Assembly: GCA_964500205.1 (NCBI GenBank)
Contig: CAZCNS010000003.1
Span: 124,001-188,000 of the forward strand
Length of the DNA stretch: 64,000 bases
Source of the DNA: UBA10329 sp964500205
Lineage (GTDB): Bacteria > Bacteroidota > Bacteroidia > UBA10329
Direction: 5' to 3'
A program made the position numbers and the translations under genes. The notes under the pieces were generated by a model, which was not told where the DNA came from, ran no database searches, and saw nothing but the letters and a program-made list of their open reading frames with translations. Shown here piece by piece: positions 8,406-16,812 of the stretch (the first letter of the stretch is position 1; the number at the start of each line of letters is the position of its first letter).

Positions 8406-8560
8406 AACCCCAGCGGGGTGAAATGATTGTAGCAGCAAAGCCGATGTGGCTATGATGTTTCAACCCTAGAGGGGTGGCATATAGCCTATGTCATCTCTCT
8501 GGGATTTTTGCTTGTTGGCGGTGGTGGCTTGCCTAAGCTGCAATCATCTCATCCAGATGG
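8406..8560. repeat. Cluster of three REP-like palindromes
   Basis: Three related palindromic units lie in the gap between the toxin and the next gene: AACCCCAGCGGGGTGAAAT at 8406, AACCCTAGAGGGGTGGCAT at 8462, and an ATCTCATCCAGATGGGAT-type unit at about 8545. Such short palindromes with a conserved CCC-n-GGG core and a GAAT/GAAG-type flank are dispersed repeats in Bacteroidota genomes, often mobilised by REP-associated transposases elsewhere in the genome. No transposase is present here. Confidence 0.6.
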
Positions 8561-8591
8561 GATTGAAGTGTGCAAGAGCACAGTAGATGGT

Positions 8592-9269
8592 TCAAAGCGT
8601 GCTGTTATCGGCATCAGTTTGAAGAGGTGGAATGAGTCGTTCTTCTTGGGCAATCTTCAAGAGTGAATCCAATGAGGACACGACCCAAGTCTGCGCAGTT
8701 TTTTTTACCGACTTGTATGGAACACTTCTCAGAAGACCGAAATGTGCCAAGGAAACTCCCTGTTTCCCATAATTCTTCTGATAGTGTCGCGTTCTCTTGT
8801 GAGGCTGAGTGCCGGATGGCAAAGCAAAGTAGAGTCTCTGGACAAAATGCGGCCCGCCATGTTGGAAATACTCAGTATCAAATGGCAATCCTATCAAAGA
8901 ACCCGCAATCTTCATTTGAGGATATGCCATTGGAGTATTCAGTGTTTCCGCTTGAAGTTCCATTCCCAAATAATCTCGGACCTCTTCGGGTGTTGAGTGG
9001 AAAAGGAATATGGTTCTTTTCAATTGGAGATAAGAAGAAACGGCACTTAAAAGAATAATTAGAAGTGCTAAACCCATACTCCCGAAAAGCATCAGACCTA
9101 TGTTGAATCTGTTCAAATACCACAGATGCTCATTTGTTTTGAATGACAGAGCCACACCCATTACCATCAGGATGACCATAAACACGAACGTAGCCCACCC
9201 AAATGCATGAAAAGTGGTTTTCCTCCAAATCACGAACATCCAAAGACTTTGGGGCGGTCTTTCAGCCAT
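8592..9269 (-). CDS. Two-segment membrane protein of unknown function
   Basis: A 225-residue protein with two strong hydrophobic segments (~22-44 and ~56-80) and a mostly soluble C-terminal part. I recognise no motif. Its base composition is visibly more AT-rich than its neighbours, and it borders the toxin-antitoxin/REP stretch, so it may be recently acquired. The upstream gene starts only 15 bases away in the same direction, which suggests cotranscription with the serine palmitoyltransferase-like gene, but no functional link can be read. Confidence 0.65.
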   Translation of the reverse strand: MAERPPQSLWMFVIWRKTTFHAFGWATFVFMVILMVMGVALSFKTNEHLWYLNRFNIGLMLFGSMGLALLIILLSAVSSYLQLKRTIFLFHSTPEEVRDYLGMELQAETLNTPMAYPQMKIAGSLIGLPFDTEYFQHGGPHFVQRLYFALPSGTQPHKRTRHYQKNYGKQGVSLAHFGLLRSVPYKSVKKTAQTWVVSSLDSLLKIAQEERLIPPLQTDADNSTL

Positions 9270-9284
9270 TTATCAGCAGTCTCA

Positions 9285-10529
9285 TTACGAATGCTCCGCA
9301 ATTCTCTCTACATTGTATTTCCCCGCCTCCAGATTCTTGCGGATGTCCGTAAAAGCATTGATAGTATAGGCCACGTCTTCAAGGGTGTGGGCAGCAGTGG
9401 GTATGAGCCGCAGCAGGATGATGCCCTTCGGCACCACGGGATAGACCACCATGCTGCAGAAGATGTCGTAGTTCTCACGCAGGTCGAAGATGAGGGCCGT
9501 GGCTTCGGGTATCGTGCCGTTGAGATAGACTGGCGTCACGCAGCTCTGTGTGTTGCCGATATTGAAGCCCGCATCACGCAGGCCACTCTGCAAGGCACTG
9601 ACGATTGTCCATAGCTGCTGCTTCAGCTCGGGGCGTGTGCGCAGAAGTTCCAAACGCTTCAATGCGCCCACCACCAGCGGCATGGGCAGGCTCTTGGCGA
9701 ATATCTGCGAGCGCATGTTGTAGCGCATGAAGTCAATCACATCGGCCGTGCTGGCAATGAACGCGCCTATGCTGGCCATGCTCTTGGCGAAGGTGCCGAA
9801 ATAGACATCGATGCCGTCCTGCACGCCCTGTTCCTCGCCCGCGCCCGCACCCGTCTTACCAAGCGTGCCGAAGCCGTGGGCATCGTCCACGAAGAGGCGG
9901 AAATCGTACTTCTGCTTCAATGCGATTATGTCCTTCAGCTTGCCCTGCGCGCCAGACATGCCGAAAACGCCCTCGGTGATGACGAGGATGCCGCCACCGC
10001 TCTCCTCGGTCAGCTTCTTGGCGCGTTGTAGTTGCTTCTCAAGGTTGGCGATGTCGTTGTGTGGATAGACGAACCGCTTGCCCATGTGCAGCCGCACCCC
10101 ATCGAGGATGCAGGCGTGCGATTCGGCATCGTAAACGATGACATCGTGGCGCGTCACCAGCGCATCGATGGCCGACACCATGCCCTGATAGCCGAAGTTG
10201 AGCAGAATGCTGTCCTCCTTCATCACGAAATCGGCCAGCTCGCGCTCCAACTGCTCATGCAGATCGCTGTTACCGCTCATCATGCGGGCACCCATTGGCA
10301 GGGCCATACCAAATTGCGCGGCTGCATCGGCATCGGCTTTGCGCACTTCGGGGTGGTTGGCAAGGCCGAGGTAGTTGTTGAGACTCCAAACGAGGCGTTC
10401 CTTCCCTCGGAATACCATCTTGTTGGCAATCTCGCCCTCCAGCTTAGGGAAGGTGAAGTAGCCGTGCGACTGTTTGCTGTGCTGTCCTAAAGGACCGCGA
10501 TTGTGTTTGATACGTTCAAAGATGTCCAT
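9285..10529 (-). CDS. Serine palmitoyltransferase-like alpha-oxoamine synthase (PLP-dependent)
   Basis: A 414-residue PLP enzyme of the alpha-oxoamine synthase family. It has the N-terminal NNYLGLANHP segment, the Asp of VDDAHGFG that holds the PLP ring nitrogen, and the Schiff-base Lys in FAKSMASIG. These enzymes condense an amino acid with an acyl thioester. In Bacteroidota the close relatives are serine palmitoyltransferase (sphingolipid synthesis) and cysteate acyltransferase (sulfonolipid synthesis); I cannot separate them by eye. It is clearly distinct from the BioF encoded at 48836. A TACCTTTG -7 element lies 20 bases upstream of the start. Confidence 0.88.
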   Translation of the reverse strand: MDIFERIKHNRGPLGQHSKQSHGYFTFPKLEGEIANKMVFRGKERLVWSLNNYLGLANHPEVRKADADAAAQFGMALPMGARMMSGNSDLHEQLERELADFVMKEDSILLNFGYQGMVSAIDALVTRHDVIVYDAESHACILDGVRLHMGKRFVYPHNDIANLEKQLQRAKKLTEESGGGILVITEGVFGMSGAQGKLKDIIALKQKYDFRLFVDDAHGFGTLGKTGAGAGEEQGVQDGIDVYFGTFAKSMASIGAFIASTADVIDFMRYNMRSQIFAKSLPMPLVVGALKRLELLRTRPELKQQLWTIVSALQSGLRDAGFNIGNTQSCVTPVYLNGTIPEATALIFDLRENYDIFCSMVVYPVVPKGIILLRLIPTAAHTLEDVAYTINAFTDIRKNLEAGKYNVERIAEHS

Positions 10530-10549
10530 GTGCTTGCATGTGTTTGCTG

Positions 10550-10557
10550 CAAAGGTA
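10550..10557 (-). promoter_or_regulatory. TACCTTTG -7 element for the oxoamine synthase gene
   Basis: Read on the minus strand this is TACCTTTG, an exact match to TAnnTTTG, 20 bases upstream of the start codon at 10529. I could not identify a clear -33 TTG. Confidence 0.45.
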
Positions 10558-10607
10558 TCGGAATGCTGGTGTTACGGCCCATTGTTTAGCTTGCGCATCT
10601 GTCTCCG

Positions 10608-12032
10608 ATGGTCTTCAGCAGCACCCTGTTCCTGCTTTGGTTCCTGCCGCTGTTTCTTGCGGCCTACCTCATTACGCCTCTCAGATTCCGCAATCTGACA
10701 GCGTTGTTTGCAAGCCAATTATTCTATGCCTGGGGTGCTCCGGCCTTTACTTTAGTGGTGCTGGTCGCGCTGGTCGCGGACTTTCACTTGGTGCGCCTCA
10801 TGGCAGGGCAGGAGGGAAGCGCCAGAAAACGGCTGCTTTGGGTATCGGTTGTTTTAAACCTTAGTCTCCTGGGCTATTTCAAGTACACCAACTTCCTTAT
10901 CGACAATCTCAATGCCTTGTTGGCGGCCTTCGATGTGTTGCCAATGGTCTGGACTGAGGTCGCCTTGCCCATCGGTATCTCATTTTTCACCTTTCAGAAA
11001 CTGAGTTATGCGGTGGATGTGTACAGGGGCGTGGGGCGATCGCTTTTCCGTTTCCGCGACTACGCCTTGTACATCATGCTGTTCCCTCAGCTCATAGCAG
11101 GTCCAATCGTGCGCTATGGTGAGATAGCTGACCGACTGACCGACCGCTCGCAACACGAGACGGTGGACAACCTGCTGCTCGGTTTCCTGCGCTTCTGCAT
11201 CGGACTTGCAAGAAAGGTGTTTGTTGCCAATACGATGGCAGGTGTAGCCGATAGCGTTTTCGCGCTCCCGCCCGACCATCTCGGTTTCTCCGTGGCATGG
11301 GTCGGCATTGTGGCCTACTCGTTTCAGATCTACTTCGACTTCTCTGGCTACTCAGATATGGCCATCGGTCTGGGGCAGATGATGGGATTCCGTTTCCCGG
11401 AGAATTTCAACAACCCATATTCGGCCACCAGCATCACCGATTTCTGGCGCAGGTGGCACATCACACTGAGCAACTGGATGCGCGATTACCTGTACATCCC
11501 GCTGGGTGGCAACAGGGTCGGCAAGGTGCGGCTCTACGCCAATCTTTGGGCGGTTTTCCTATTCAGCGGGCTGTGGCATGGAGCAGCTTGGAATTTTGTG
11601 CTTTGGGGTGCTTTTCATGGGGCATTCCTTGTGGCGGATAGACTCTTTCTTGTAAGTCTCCTGAATCGCATCGGAAGGGTTCCGGCCATTATTATCACTT
11701 ACTTCATCGTGCTGTTTGGCTGGGTGCTGTTCAGGGCTGAAGACCTCGGCCATGCAGCCTACTTTATCTCGGCCATGCTGCGTTTCGATGAAGGATGGAA
11801 GATGCCCCGCTTCGGTGCCGACTTCTGGTGGGTGCTCGGTTTCGCTGCACTTGTTTGTGGCATCGGTTCATTTACAACGGTGCAGCAACTGGTCAATAGG
11901 TGGGCCTTGCGCGAAACCATTGGTGCGCTTCCGTCCGTCATTGTCGGACTGCTCGCTGCCATATTGCTCGTTCTCTCTGCAGCAATGGTGGTCTCGTCTG
12001 GTTTCAATCCGTTCATCTACTTCAGGTTCTGA
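10608..12032 (+). CDS. MBOAT family membrane O-acyltransferase (AlgI-like)
   Basis: A 474-residue polytopic membrane protein with about ten hydrophobic segments. The MBOAT signature is present: FQIYFDFSGYSDMAIG, NPYSATSITDFWRRWHITLS, and the invariant His region GLWHGAAWNF. AlgI-type proteins pass acetyl groups across the membrane for O-acetylation of exopolysaccharide or other envelope polymers. The stop shares one base with the start of the next gene, which encodes an AlgX/DltD-like SGNH protein, so the two form an acyl-transfer pair. It is transcribed divergently from the serine palmitoyltransferase-like gene. The acceptor polymer is unknown. Confidence 0.92.
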   Translation: MVFSSTLFLLWFLPLFLAAYLITPLRFRNLTALFASQLFYAWGAPAFTLVVLVALVADFHLVRLMAGQEGSARKRLLWVSVVLNLSLLGYFKYTNFLIDNLNALLAAFDVLPMVWTEVALPIGISFFTFQKLSYAVDVYRGVGRSLFRFRDYALYIMLFPQLIAGPIVRYGEIADRLTDRSQHETVDNLLLGFLRFCIGLARKVFVANTMAGVADSVFALPPDHLGFSVAWVGIVAYSFQIYFDFSGYSDMAIGLGQMMGFRFPENFNNPYSATSITDFWRRWHITLSNWMRDYLYIPLGGNRVGKVRLYANLWAVFLFSGLWHGAAWNFVLWGAFHGAFLVADRLFLVSLLNRIGRVPAIIITYFIVLFGWVLFRAEDLGHAAYFISAMLRFDEGWKMPRFGADFWWVLGFAALVCGIGSFTTVQQLVNRWALRETIGALPSVIVGLLAAILLVLSAAMVVSSGFNPFIYFRF

Positions 12033-13174
12033 TGGCAAAAGGTTTGAAATGCATTCTGTTGACAGTGCTTTTGATACTGCTTTCATTGCCGTTGATTCAG
12101 CAGCTTACCGGTGTTTTTGAAGAGTGGCCGCTGGACGGTTATACCGAGCAGGTCACGATACCTGACCTTACGGCAGAGCAAGTGCTTTCAGGCAGTTTCA
12201 TGGTCGATATCGAGCGTTTCGCGCAACAGGAGACCGGACTGCGCAGCTACCTCGTGCGTCTGCACAATCAGATCTACTACTCGCTGTTCAACATTGCCAA
12301 GGCCAACAATGTGGTGGTCTGCCGCGATGGCATGCTGCTCGATGCGGACTACATTGACGCTTATTACGGTGATGATTTTTTGGGAGAGGAGGTCATTCTC
12401 TCGTGGCTTAGCAAATGGAAACGATTGCAAGACACGCTTGATGTGCATGGCACCAAGGCAGTGCTGGTCTTTGCCCCTGGCAAGGCGAGCTATTTCCCTG
12501 AGTTTTTCCCAAAGAGAATGCGACAGCAGGTGGGGAGGCCCACGAACTACGAGGTGATGCAGCGGTTCAGCGATAGTCTTGGGGTGCGGTTCATCGACCT
12601 CAAGGCGTTTTTCCATGAGATGATGGACACGGCAACCTATCCGCTGTTCACCCTTGGAGGTATCCACTGGAGCGAGTACGGGGCGGTATTGGCCCAGTTA
12701 CAACTTGGCCGGGGGCTTGGATTCATTCTCGGAAGGGAATTGGACATTCTTCCGTTCGGCATGGAAACTGACATTCAACCCCGTGGCACCGACAATGACA
12801 TCGAGCGAGGCATGAATCTACTGCTCCCTACACCGAGGCAGGTAATGGCCTATCCCGTGCCCAGATACTCAGAGGACGCTTACCGGCCCTCGCTACTCGC
12901 TATTGGCGATAGCTATTACTGGAATCTATTCAACAACGGATTCAGCGACAGGATGTGCCGCAGGGGCGGTTTCTGGTACTATTTCCGCGAGGCGCATCCG
13001 CAAGAGCTGCACGGCCATCGGCCGGTGAATGAACTCAACCTGCGCGAAGATGTGCTGTCCAACGATGTCCTTCTGCTGATGATGACCGAGCCTCAGCTCC
13101 CACGCTTGGGATGGGGCAGTATGGAAGCGCTAAGCGAGGTTTTTAACGCAGGTGCCTCAGAGCCCTCCCGTTGA
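12032..13174 (+). CDS. AlgX/AlgJ-like SGNH acyltransferase partner
   Basis: A 380-residue protein with an N-terminal signal anchor (~5-25). The C-terminal half has the SGNH-type Ser in LAIGDSYYWNLF and an HWSEYG segment with the likely catalytic His. The start is ATG 12032, sharing one base with the AlgI-like stop; an upstream in-frame extension to 11900 is inside the MBOAT gene and is rejected. It probably takes the acyl group from the AlgI-like partner and transfers it to an envelope glycan in the periplasm. The 3' end overlaps the convergent lipoprotein gene by 18 bases. Confidence 0.85.
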   Translation: MAKGLKCILLTVLLILLSLPLIQQLTGVFEEWPLDGYTEQVTIPDLTAEQVLSGSFMVDIERFAQQETGLRSYLVRLHNQIYYSLFNIAKANNVVVCRDGMLLDADYIDAYYGDDFLGEEVILSWLSKWKRLQDTLDVHGTKAVLVFAPGKASYFPEFFPKRMRQQVGRPTNYEVMQRFSDSLGVRFIDLKAFFHEMMDTATYPLFTLGGIHWSEYGAVLAQLQLGRGLGFILGRELDILPFGMETDIQPRGTDNDIERGMNLLLPTPRQVMAYPVPRYSEDAYRPSLLAIGDSYYWNLFNNGFSDRMCRRGGFWYYFREAHPQELHGHRPVNELNLREDVLSNDVLLLMMTEPQLPRLGWGSMEALSEVFNAGASEPSR

Positions 13175-13357
13175 TGTGCAAGTAGCGCCACCTGCCTCAG
13201 CGTTGTCAATAGCGAGGTCGTACAGCGCAGGTGAGTCAAATTCGCTTTCGCATATCGTCTCCGAGCCACCGGCATCATAAACGCACTCCACGCACCTGCC
13301 ACAAGCTGTGAAGAGAAGCATCAGAGCGAAGGCAAGCAACTTGAACTCATTCCTCAC
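13157..13357 (-). CDS. Mini-lipoprotein, paralogue B of a tandem pair
   Basis: A 66-residue lipoprotein, starting with GTG at 13357 (an alternative GTG lies at 13363). It has a signal segment (KLLAFALMLLFTAC) and a mature part with the spaced pattern C-G-x-C-x-x-C...C-x-S-E-F...GG-x-C. It shares that spacing with the gene immediately upstream, with which it overlaps by 11 bases, so the two arose by tandem duplication. Function is unknown; the even number of Cys residues suggests disulfides in the periplasm or on the cell surface. Confidence 0.65.
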   Translation of the reverse strand: MRNEFKLLAFALMLLFTACGRCVECVYDAGGSETICESEFDSPALYDLAIDNAEAGGATCTSTGGL

Positions 13358-13538
13358 AGACACCACCTTGCTCCTGATATTCACGTATGTAAGCGTTGAA
13401 ATCGTTGTCATTTTGAAAATCGTCTTTGCAAACCCGCAGGTCAGAGGTGATTCCAGTGCAATTATAGCAACCGGCACCACAAGAGGAAACCGTTATCACG
13501 GTCAATGCCAGAAGCGCTGCAAGCTGAAGATTCCTCAT
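13347..13538 (-). CDS. Mini-lipoprotein, paralogue A of a tandem pair
   Basis: A 63-residue lipoprotein starting at ATG 13538, with signal segment LAALLALTVITVSSC. The mature part has C-G-A-G-C-Y-N-C, a C-x-D-D-F box and a final GG-V-C. The spacing matches the downstream paralogue. A TACTTTTG element (minus strand, 13544-13551) lies only five bases before the ATG, which would make the transcript nearly leaderless if used. I know no characterised homologue. Confidence 0.7.
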   Translation of the reverse strand: MRNLQLAALLALTVITVSSCGAGCYNCTGITSDLRVCKDDFQNDNDFNAYIREYQEQGGVCEE

Positions 13539-13558
13539 CACTGCAAAAGTAAAACCTG

Positions 13559-14332
13559 TCAGCCGCCTTTCAACTTGTCGAGCATTCTCTTGGCTTCGAG
13601 ATGAAAGAGCCTACAGTCGAGCAGATTGCCCCTGTCAGGGCTGAAGGAAAGTACTTTGGTGAGGTACTTCTCAGCTTCCTTCTTGTCTCCGTGAAGGAAT
13701 TGGTATTCAGCGTAATAAAAGTTGTTCGCAAGATCCTCAGGATAATCCCGCATGATCTCTGCCAGCAGTGCCGCACTCTTCTTCTTGTCGGGCCAACTGA
13801 TGATGAAAGGGATGGCGGGCACTTTATAGTTCAACACAGCCAACGACCGTCTTCCCACCCCGTTCTTGAATTCGGGGTCAAGCTGCACCATGGCCTCACA
13901 GGCTCCTTTCATGCGCGTGGCGATGCCTTCGCGCGCGGCTCTGAGGATACCAAGACTTTCACCCCATAGACCGAGCGCGGCCAGGTGTTCAAAACGGAGG
14001 TCTCTGTTTTTAGGATACTTCGGCAACAGCTTTTCTGCAATATCCTTTGCTTGGCCAAGCGCCTTGGTCTGCAATTTGGGGTCAGTCTCCACGAATCGGC
14101 CCTTGAATACCAGACTGCGGATAAGATAGACCCCTGCTTCCAGCTCATTGCCAGTGGTCATCGCCTTCTCAAAATGGGCAATGGCCCTTTCGGTGGGTTC
14201 TCGCTTCGCCAAGATACCCTCCGCTCCGTCCGAGCGTTGATCGAACCACGAAAGACCGCGCTGGAACTCTGTCTGGCATGTTCCCATCAGCGGGAATGAC
14301 AGTAGGAGCAGAAAGGCAGCGGTTATTCTCAT
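13559..14332 (-). CDS. TPR-containing periplasmic protein (TatT/TRAP T-component-like)
   Basis: A 257-residue protein with a signal peptide (MRITAAFLLLLSFPLMGTC). The body is helical with loosely spaced TPR-like units, the clearest near the C terminus (NNFYYAEYQFLHGDKKEAEKY region). The order of motifs (RGLSWFDQRS, AIAHFEKAM, LGLWGESLG) resembles the TRAP-transporter T component, a soluble TPR protein. No TRAP transporter genes are adjacent, so the role is open. Confidence 0.65.
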   Translation of the reverse strand: MRITAAFLLLLSFPLMGTCQTEFQRGLSWFDQRSDGAEGILAKREPTERAIAHFEKAMTTGNELEAGVYLIRSLVFKGRFVETDPKLQTKALGQAKDIAEKLLPKYPKNRDLRFEHLAALGLWGESLGILRAAREGIATRMKGACEAMVQLDPEFKNGVGRRSLAVLNYKVPAIPFIISWPDKKKSAALLAEIMRDYPEDLANNFYYAEYQFLHGDKKEAEKYLTKVLSFSPDRGNLLDCRLFHLEAKRMLDKLKGG

Positions 14333-14499
14333 CAGGGCTCTAAGTTAATGCTGCTGACCTATTTCAATCTACCCTTTTCGTAAAAAAGTCCAAGCCATCA
14401 AGCGGGTTTTCAGAGGTCAGATGGTTGAGCACCTTCTTTATCATGACTGAACAAACGGAAGTACTTTCCGCTTCTGAAATTGAACCAGCATTCCTTGAT

Positions 14500-15774
14500 A
14501 TGAAAGTGGAGATAATCACCATCGGTGATGAGATACTTATTGGCCAGATCGTAGACACCAACTCGGCCTGGATGGGGCAGAAGCTAAACAGCATCGGCTT
14601 CAATGTACAACGCATTGTCAGTATCGGTGATGGGCTGGAGGAGATCACGACCGCCATCAGCGAGTCTGCATCTCGGGCGGATGTGGTGCTGATCACAGGC
14701 GGCCTGGGTCCCACAAACGATGACATCACGAAGGTGGCCCTCTGCCAGTATTTCAAATGTGGTACGGTGCTGCACGGTGAGGTGCTCGACCACATCTCCA
14801 CGCTTTTTGCCCGTTTCAATCGCCCGGTCACAGAGGTCAACCGCAGACAGGCGGAACTGCCCACTGCCTGTGTGCCGCTCCACAACGCCATGGGCACCGC
14901 ACCGGGCATGTGGTTCGATGCGGGCGATACGGTCATCGTGAGCATGCCAGGAGTGCCGTACGAGATGAAGTCCATCATGACGGATGAGGTGCTACCACGT
15001 CTGTCCGAACGGTTCAATGCGCCCACCATTCTACATCGTACGCTGCTCACCATGGGCATGGGCGAGAGCTGGCTCTCGGAGCGCATCGCAGACTGGGAGA
15101 ACGCTCTTCCCGCAGGGTTCAAACTGGCCTATCTGCCGTCACCGGGCCGCGTGAGGTTGCGCATCTCTGCCGTGGGCGATGATGCAGAAGCATTGCGAAG
15201 CGAACTGGAGAATCAAGTTAAAACATTGTGGGACCTGATTCCTGACCTCGTTTATGGATTCGATGAGGACACCATCGAGGGTGTGGTGGCCAATCTGCTC
15301 CGCATGGGCGAACTTACCGTCAGCACGGCCGAGAGCTGCACGGGTGGCACCATCTCCCAGATGCTAACCAGTGTACCAGGCGCATCGAAGTATTTCCCCG
15401 GGGGAGTAGTGACTTACAGCTATGAGTCGAAGGTGAGGGAGCTCAAGGTGAGCAGCGACACACTTGCTACTCAGGGTGCTGTGAGCGAGCATACCGTGGT
15501 GGAGATGGCCGAGGGATGCAAGAGGCGGTTTGGCACGGATTACGCCATCTCAGTCTCAGGCATTGCCGGGCCTGATGGTGGAACGCTCGACAAGCCTGTT
15601 GGCACAGTATGGATGGCCATTTGTGGCCCTAATGGCACGGTGGCCCGTAAGTATCTGTTCGGTGATAACCGCGAACGCAATATAACGCGGTCGGCACTCA
15701 CCGCGCTCAACATGTTAAGGAAACAGATCCTGACAGACCGCAGCGGTCAGATGGCAGAGAGTTCGAAGGCGTAG
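14500..15774 (+). CDS. cinA: CinA family protein / nicotinamide-nucleotide amidohydrolase
   Basis: From ATG 14500 the protein is 424 residues and opens with KVEIITIGDEILIGQ, the usual CinA N terminus; an earlier in-frame ATG at 14443 would add 19 residues not seen in the family. The N-terminal molybdopterin-binding-like (COG1058) domain has the LITGGLGPTNDD motif. The C-terminal CinA amidohydrolase domain has TAESCTGGTI and the SVSGIAGPDGG loop. The enzyme cleaves nicotinamide mononucleotide to nicotinate mononucleotide and ammonia, recycling pyridine nucleotides. Its 3' end overlaps the convergent purS by 28 bases. Confidence 0.92.
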   Translation: MKVEIITIGDEILIGQIVDTNSAWMGQKLNSIGFNVQRIVSIGDGLEEITTAISESASRADVVLITGGLGPTNDDITKVALCQYFKCGTVLHGEVLDHISTLFARFNRPVTEVNRRQAELPTACVPLHNAMGTAPGMWFDAGDTVIVSMPGVPYEMKSIMTDEVLPRLSERFNAPTILHRTLLTMGMGESWLSERIADWENALPAGFKLAYLPSPGRVRLRISAVGDDAEALRSELENQVKTLWDLIPDLVYGFDEDTIEGVVANLLRMGELTVSTAESCTGGTISQMLTSVPGASKYFPGGVVTYSYESKVRELKVSSDTLATQGAVSEHTVVEMAEGCKRRFGTDYAISVSGIAGPDGGTLDKPVGTVWMAICGPNGTVARKYLFGDNRERNITRSALTALNMLRKQILTDRSGQMAESSKA

Positions 15775-15998
15775 CTCTCCATGATGCGGTTGTGCAGCAG
15801 CTCGCGACACGCCTTGCCCACCTTCTCCTTGGCTGCCTCCTCATTGTCAGCCTCCACTTCGAGGTGAATATGCTTGCCGATGCGCACGTTGGAGATCTCT
15901 GGCAATCCGAGGTTCTTCATGCTGGACGTCACTGCCTTGCCCTGCGGGTCGAGCAGTTCTTTGAGGGGCATCACATCTATCGCGGCAAGGAATTTCAT
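15747..15998 (-). CDS. purS: PurS-like subunit of phosphoribosylformylglycinamidine synthase
   Basis: An 83-residue protein with the small ferredoxin-like PurS pattern: KFLAAIDVMPLKELLDPQGKA, a NVRIGKHIHLEVEA strand and a C-terminal NRIMESYAFEL strand. In the split FGAM synthase, PurS bridges PurL and PurQ and helps move ammonia. It starts inside the stop of pssA (4-base overlap, ATGA), so it is translated with a phospholipid gene. No purL or purQ is near. The frame continues upstream into pssA antiparallel space, but homology begins at this ATG. Confidence 0.85.
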   Translation of the reverse strand: MKFLAAIDVMPLKELLDPQGKAVTSSMKNLGLPEISNVRIGKHIHLEVEADNEEAAKEKVGKACRELLHNRIMESYAFELSAI

Positions 15999-16756
15999 GC
16001 GGTCTGTACTTTGTTCTGAATGATGGAAACTAAGACGTACAAAAGTAGGATGACGGGTAGGGCTACCGTTTGCAGAATTATCAACAGCAGCATGGCACTT
16101 ATCAAGAATCCGAAGCGGAGTTGGTTGCCCTTCCAACTGTACGACTTGAACTTCATGGCCATGAGCGGAATGTCGCTCACCATAAGTGCTGAGAGCCCGA
16201 TGCTGCTCCCGATGAGGAATGCGGGCGAACCGACCACCGAACTCATATCGGGCAGGTAGGAAGGCGTGTGCCACTGGATCAATGGTACGGAGATGCACCA
16301 CAGCGCACTGGCCGGTGTGGGCAGCCCTCGGAATCCCATGGTCTGCCGCTCGTCCACATTGAACTTCGCCAGACGTAGGGCTGAGAAGATGGGGATGAGG
16401 AGGGGGAAGATGAGCAGGGGATACTCAACGAGAAATTCAAGGGAGGTTGGTACGTATCGATTGATATTTGGTTCAACGTCATGGTGGAGACACGCCACGT
16501 AAGACTGGAGTAAAATCAGTCCCGGGGCCAGCCCGAAGGTCACCACATCTGCCAGTGAGTCAAGCTCTTTGCCGATAGGAGAGGAGACCTTGAGCAATCG
16601 CGCTGCGAATCCATCGAAGAAGTCGAGGACTGCCCCGAATATGATAAGGAATGCACCTGTTAATGGCTCACCTGAAAGCGCAGCGATCACTGCCAAGCAG
16701 CCGCACAGCAGGTTGAGACAGGTGATGGTATTGGGAATGTGCTGAACGATGTTCAT
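15995..16756 (-). CDS. pssA: CDP-diacylglycerol-serine O-phosphatidyltransferase
   Basis: A 253-residue integral membrane enzyme with about seven hydrophobic segments. The CDP-alcohol phosphatidyltransferase signature DG-x2-AR-x8-G-x3-D-x3-D is visible in DFFDGFAARLLKVSS followed by GKELDSLAD. It makes phosphatidylserine, the precursor of phosphatidylethanolamine. The length and N terminus (IPNTITCLNLLCGC) fit the short PssA type. A TACCTTCG -7-like element lies a few bases upstream of the start (16762-16769, minus strand). Confidence 0.93.
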   Translation of the reverse strand: MNIVQHIPNTITCLNLLCGCLAVIAALSGEPLTGAFLIIFGAVLDFFDGFAARLLKVSSPIGKELDSLADVVTFGLAPGLILLQSYVACLHHDVEPNINRYVPTSLEFLVEYPLLIFPLLIPIFSALRLAKFNVDERQTMGFRGLPTPASALWCISVPLIQWHTPSYLPDMSSVVGSPAFLIGSSIGLSALMVSDIPLMAMKFKSYSWKGNQLRFGFLISAMLLLIILQTVALPVILLLYVLVSIIQNKVQTA

Positions 16757-16780
16757 GGTGGCGAAGGTAGTAGGTGGCTC

Positions 16781-16808
16781 TCATCCCTCGTCCCTCGTCT
16801 CCCGTCCC
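16781..16808 (-). repeat. G-rich intergenic element, copy 1
   Basis: On the minus strand a purine-rich stretch beginning GGGACGGG and ending ACGAGGGATGA starts exactly four bases after the TAG stop of the acyltransferase gene. A close relative follows the ndk stop at 21517 with the same four-base spacing. It lies in the 56-base gap before pssA. Confidence 0.5.
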
Positions 16809-16812
16809 TTCT

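Noticed and set aside
14364..15122. 252-residue minus-strand frame over cinA
   Set aside because: It overlaps the clearly conserved cinA gene; the short tail near 14364-14440 resembles nothing I know.
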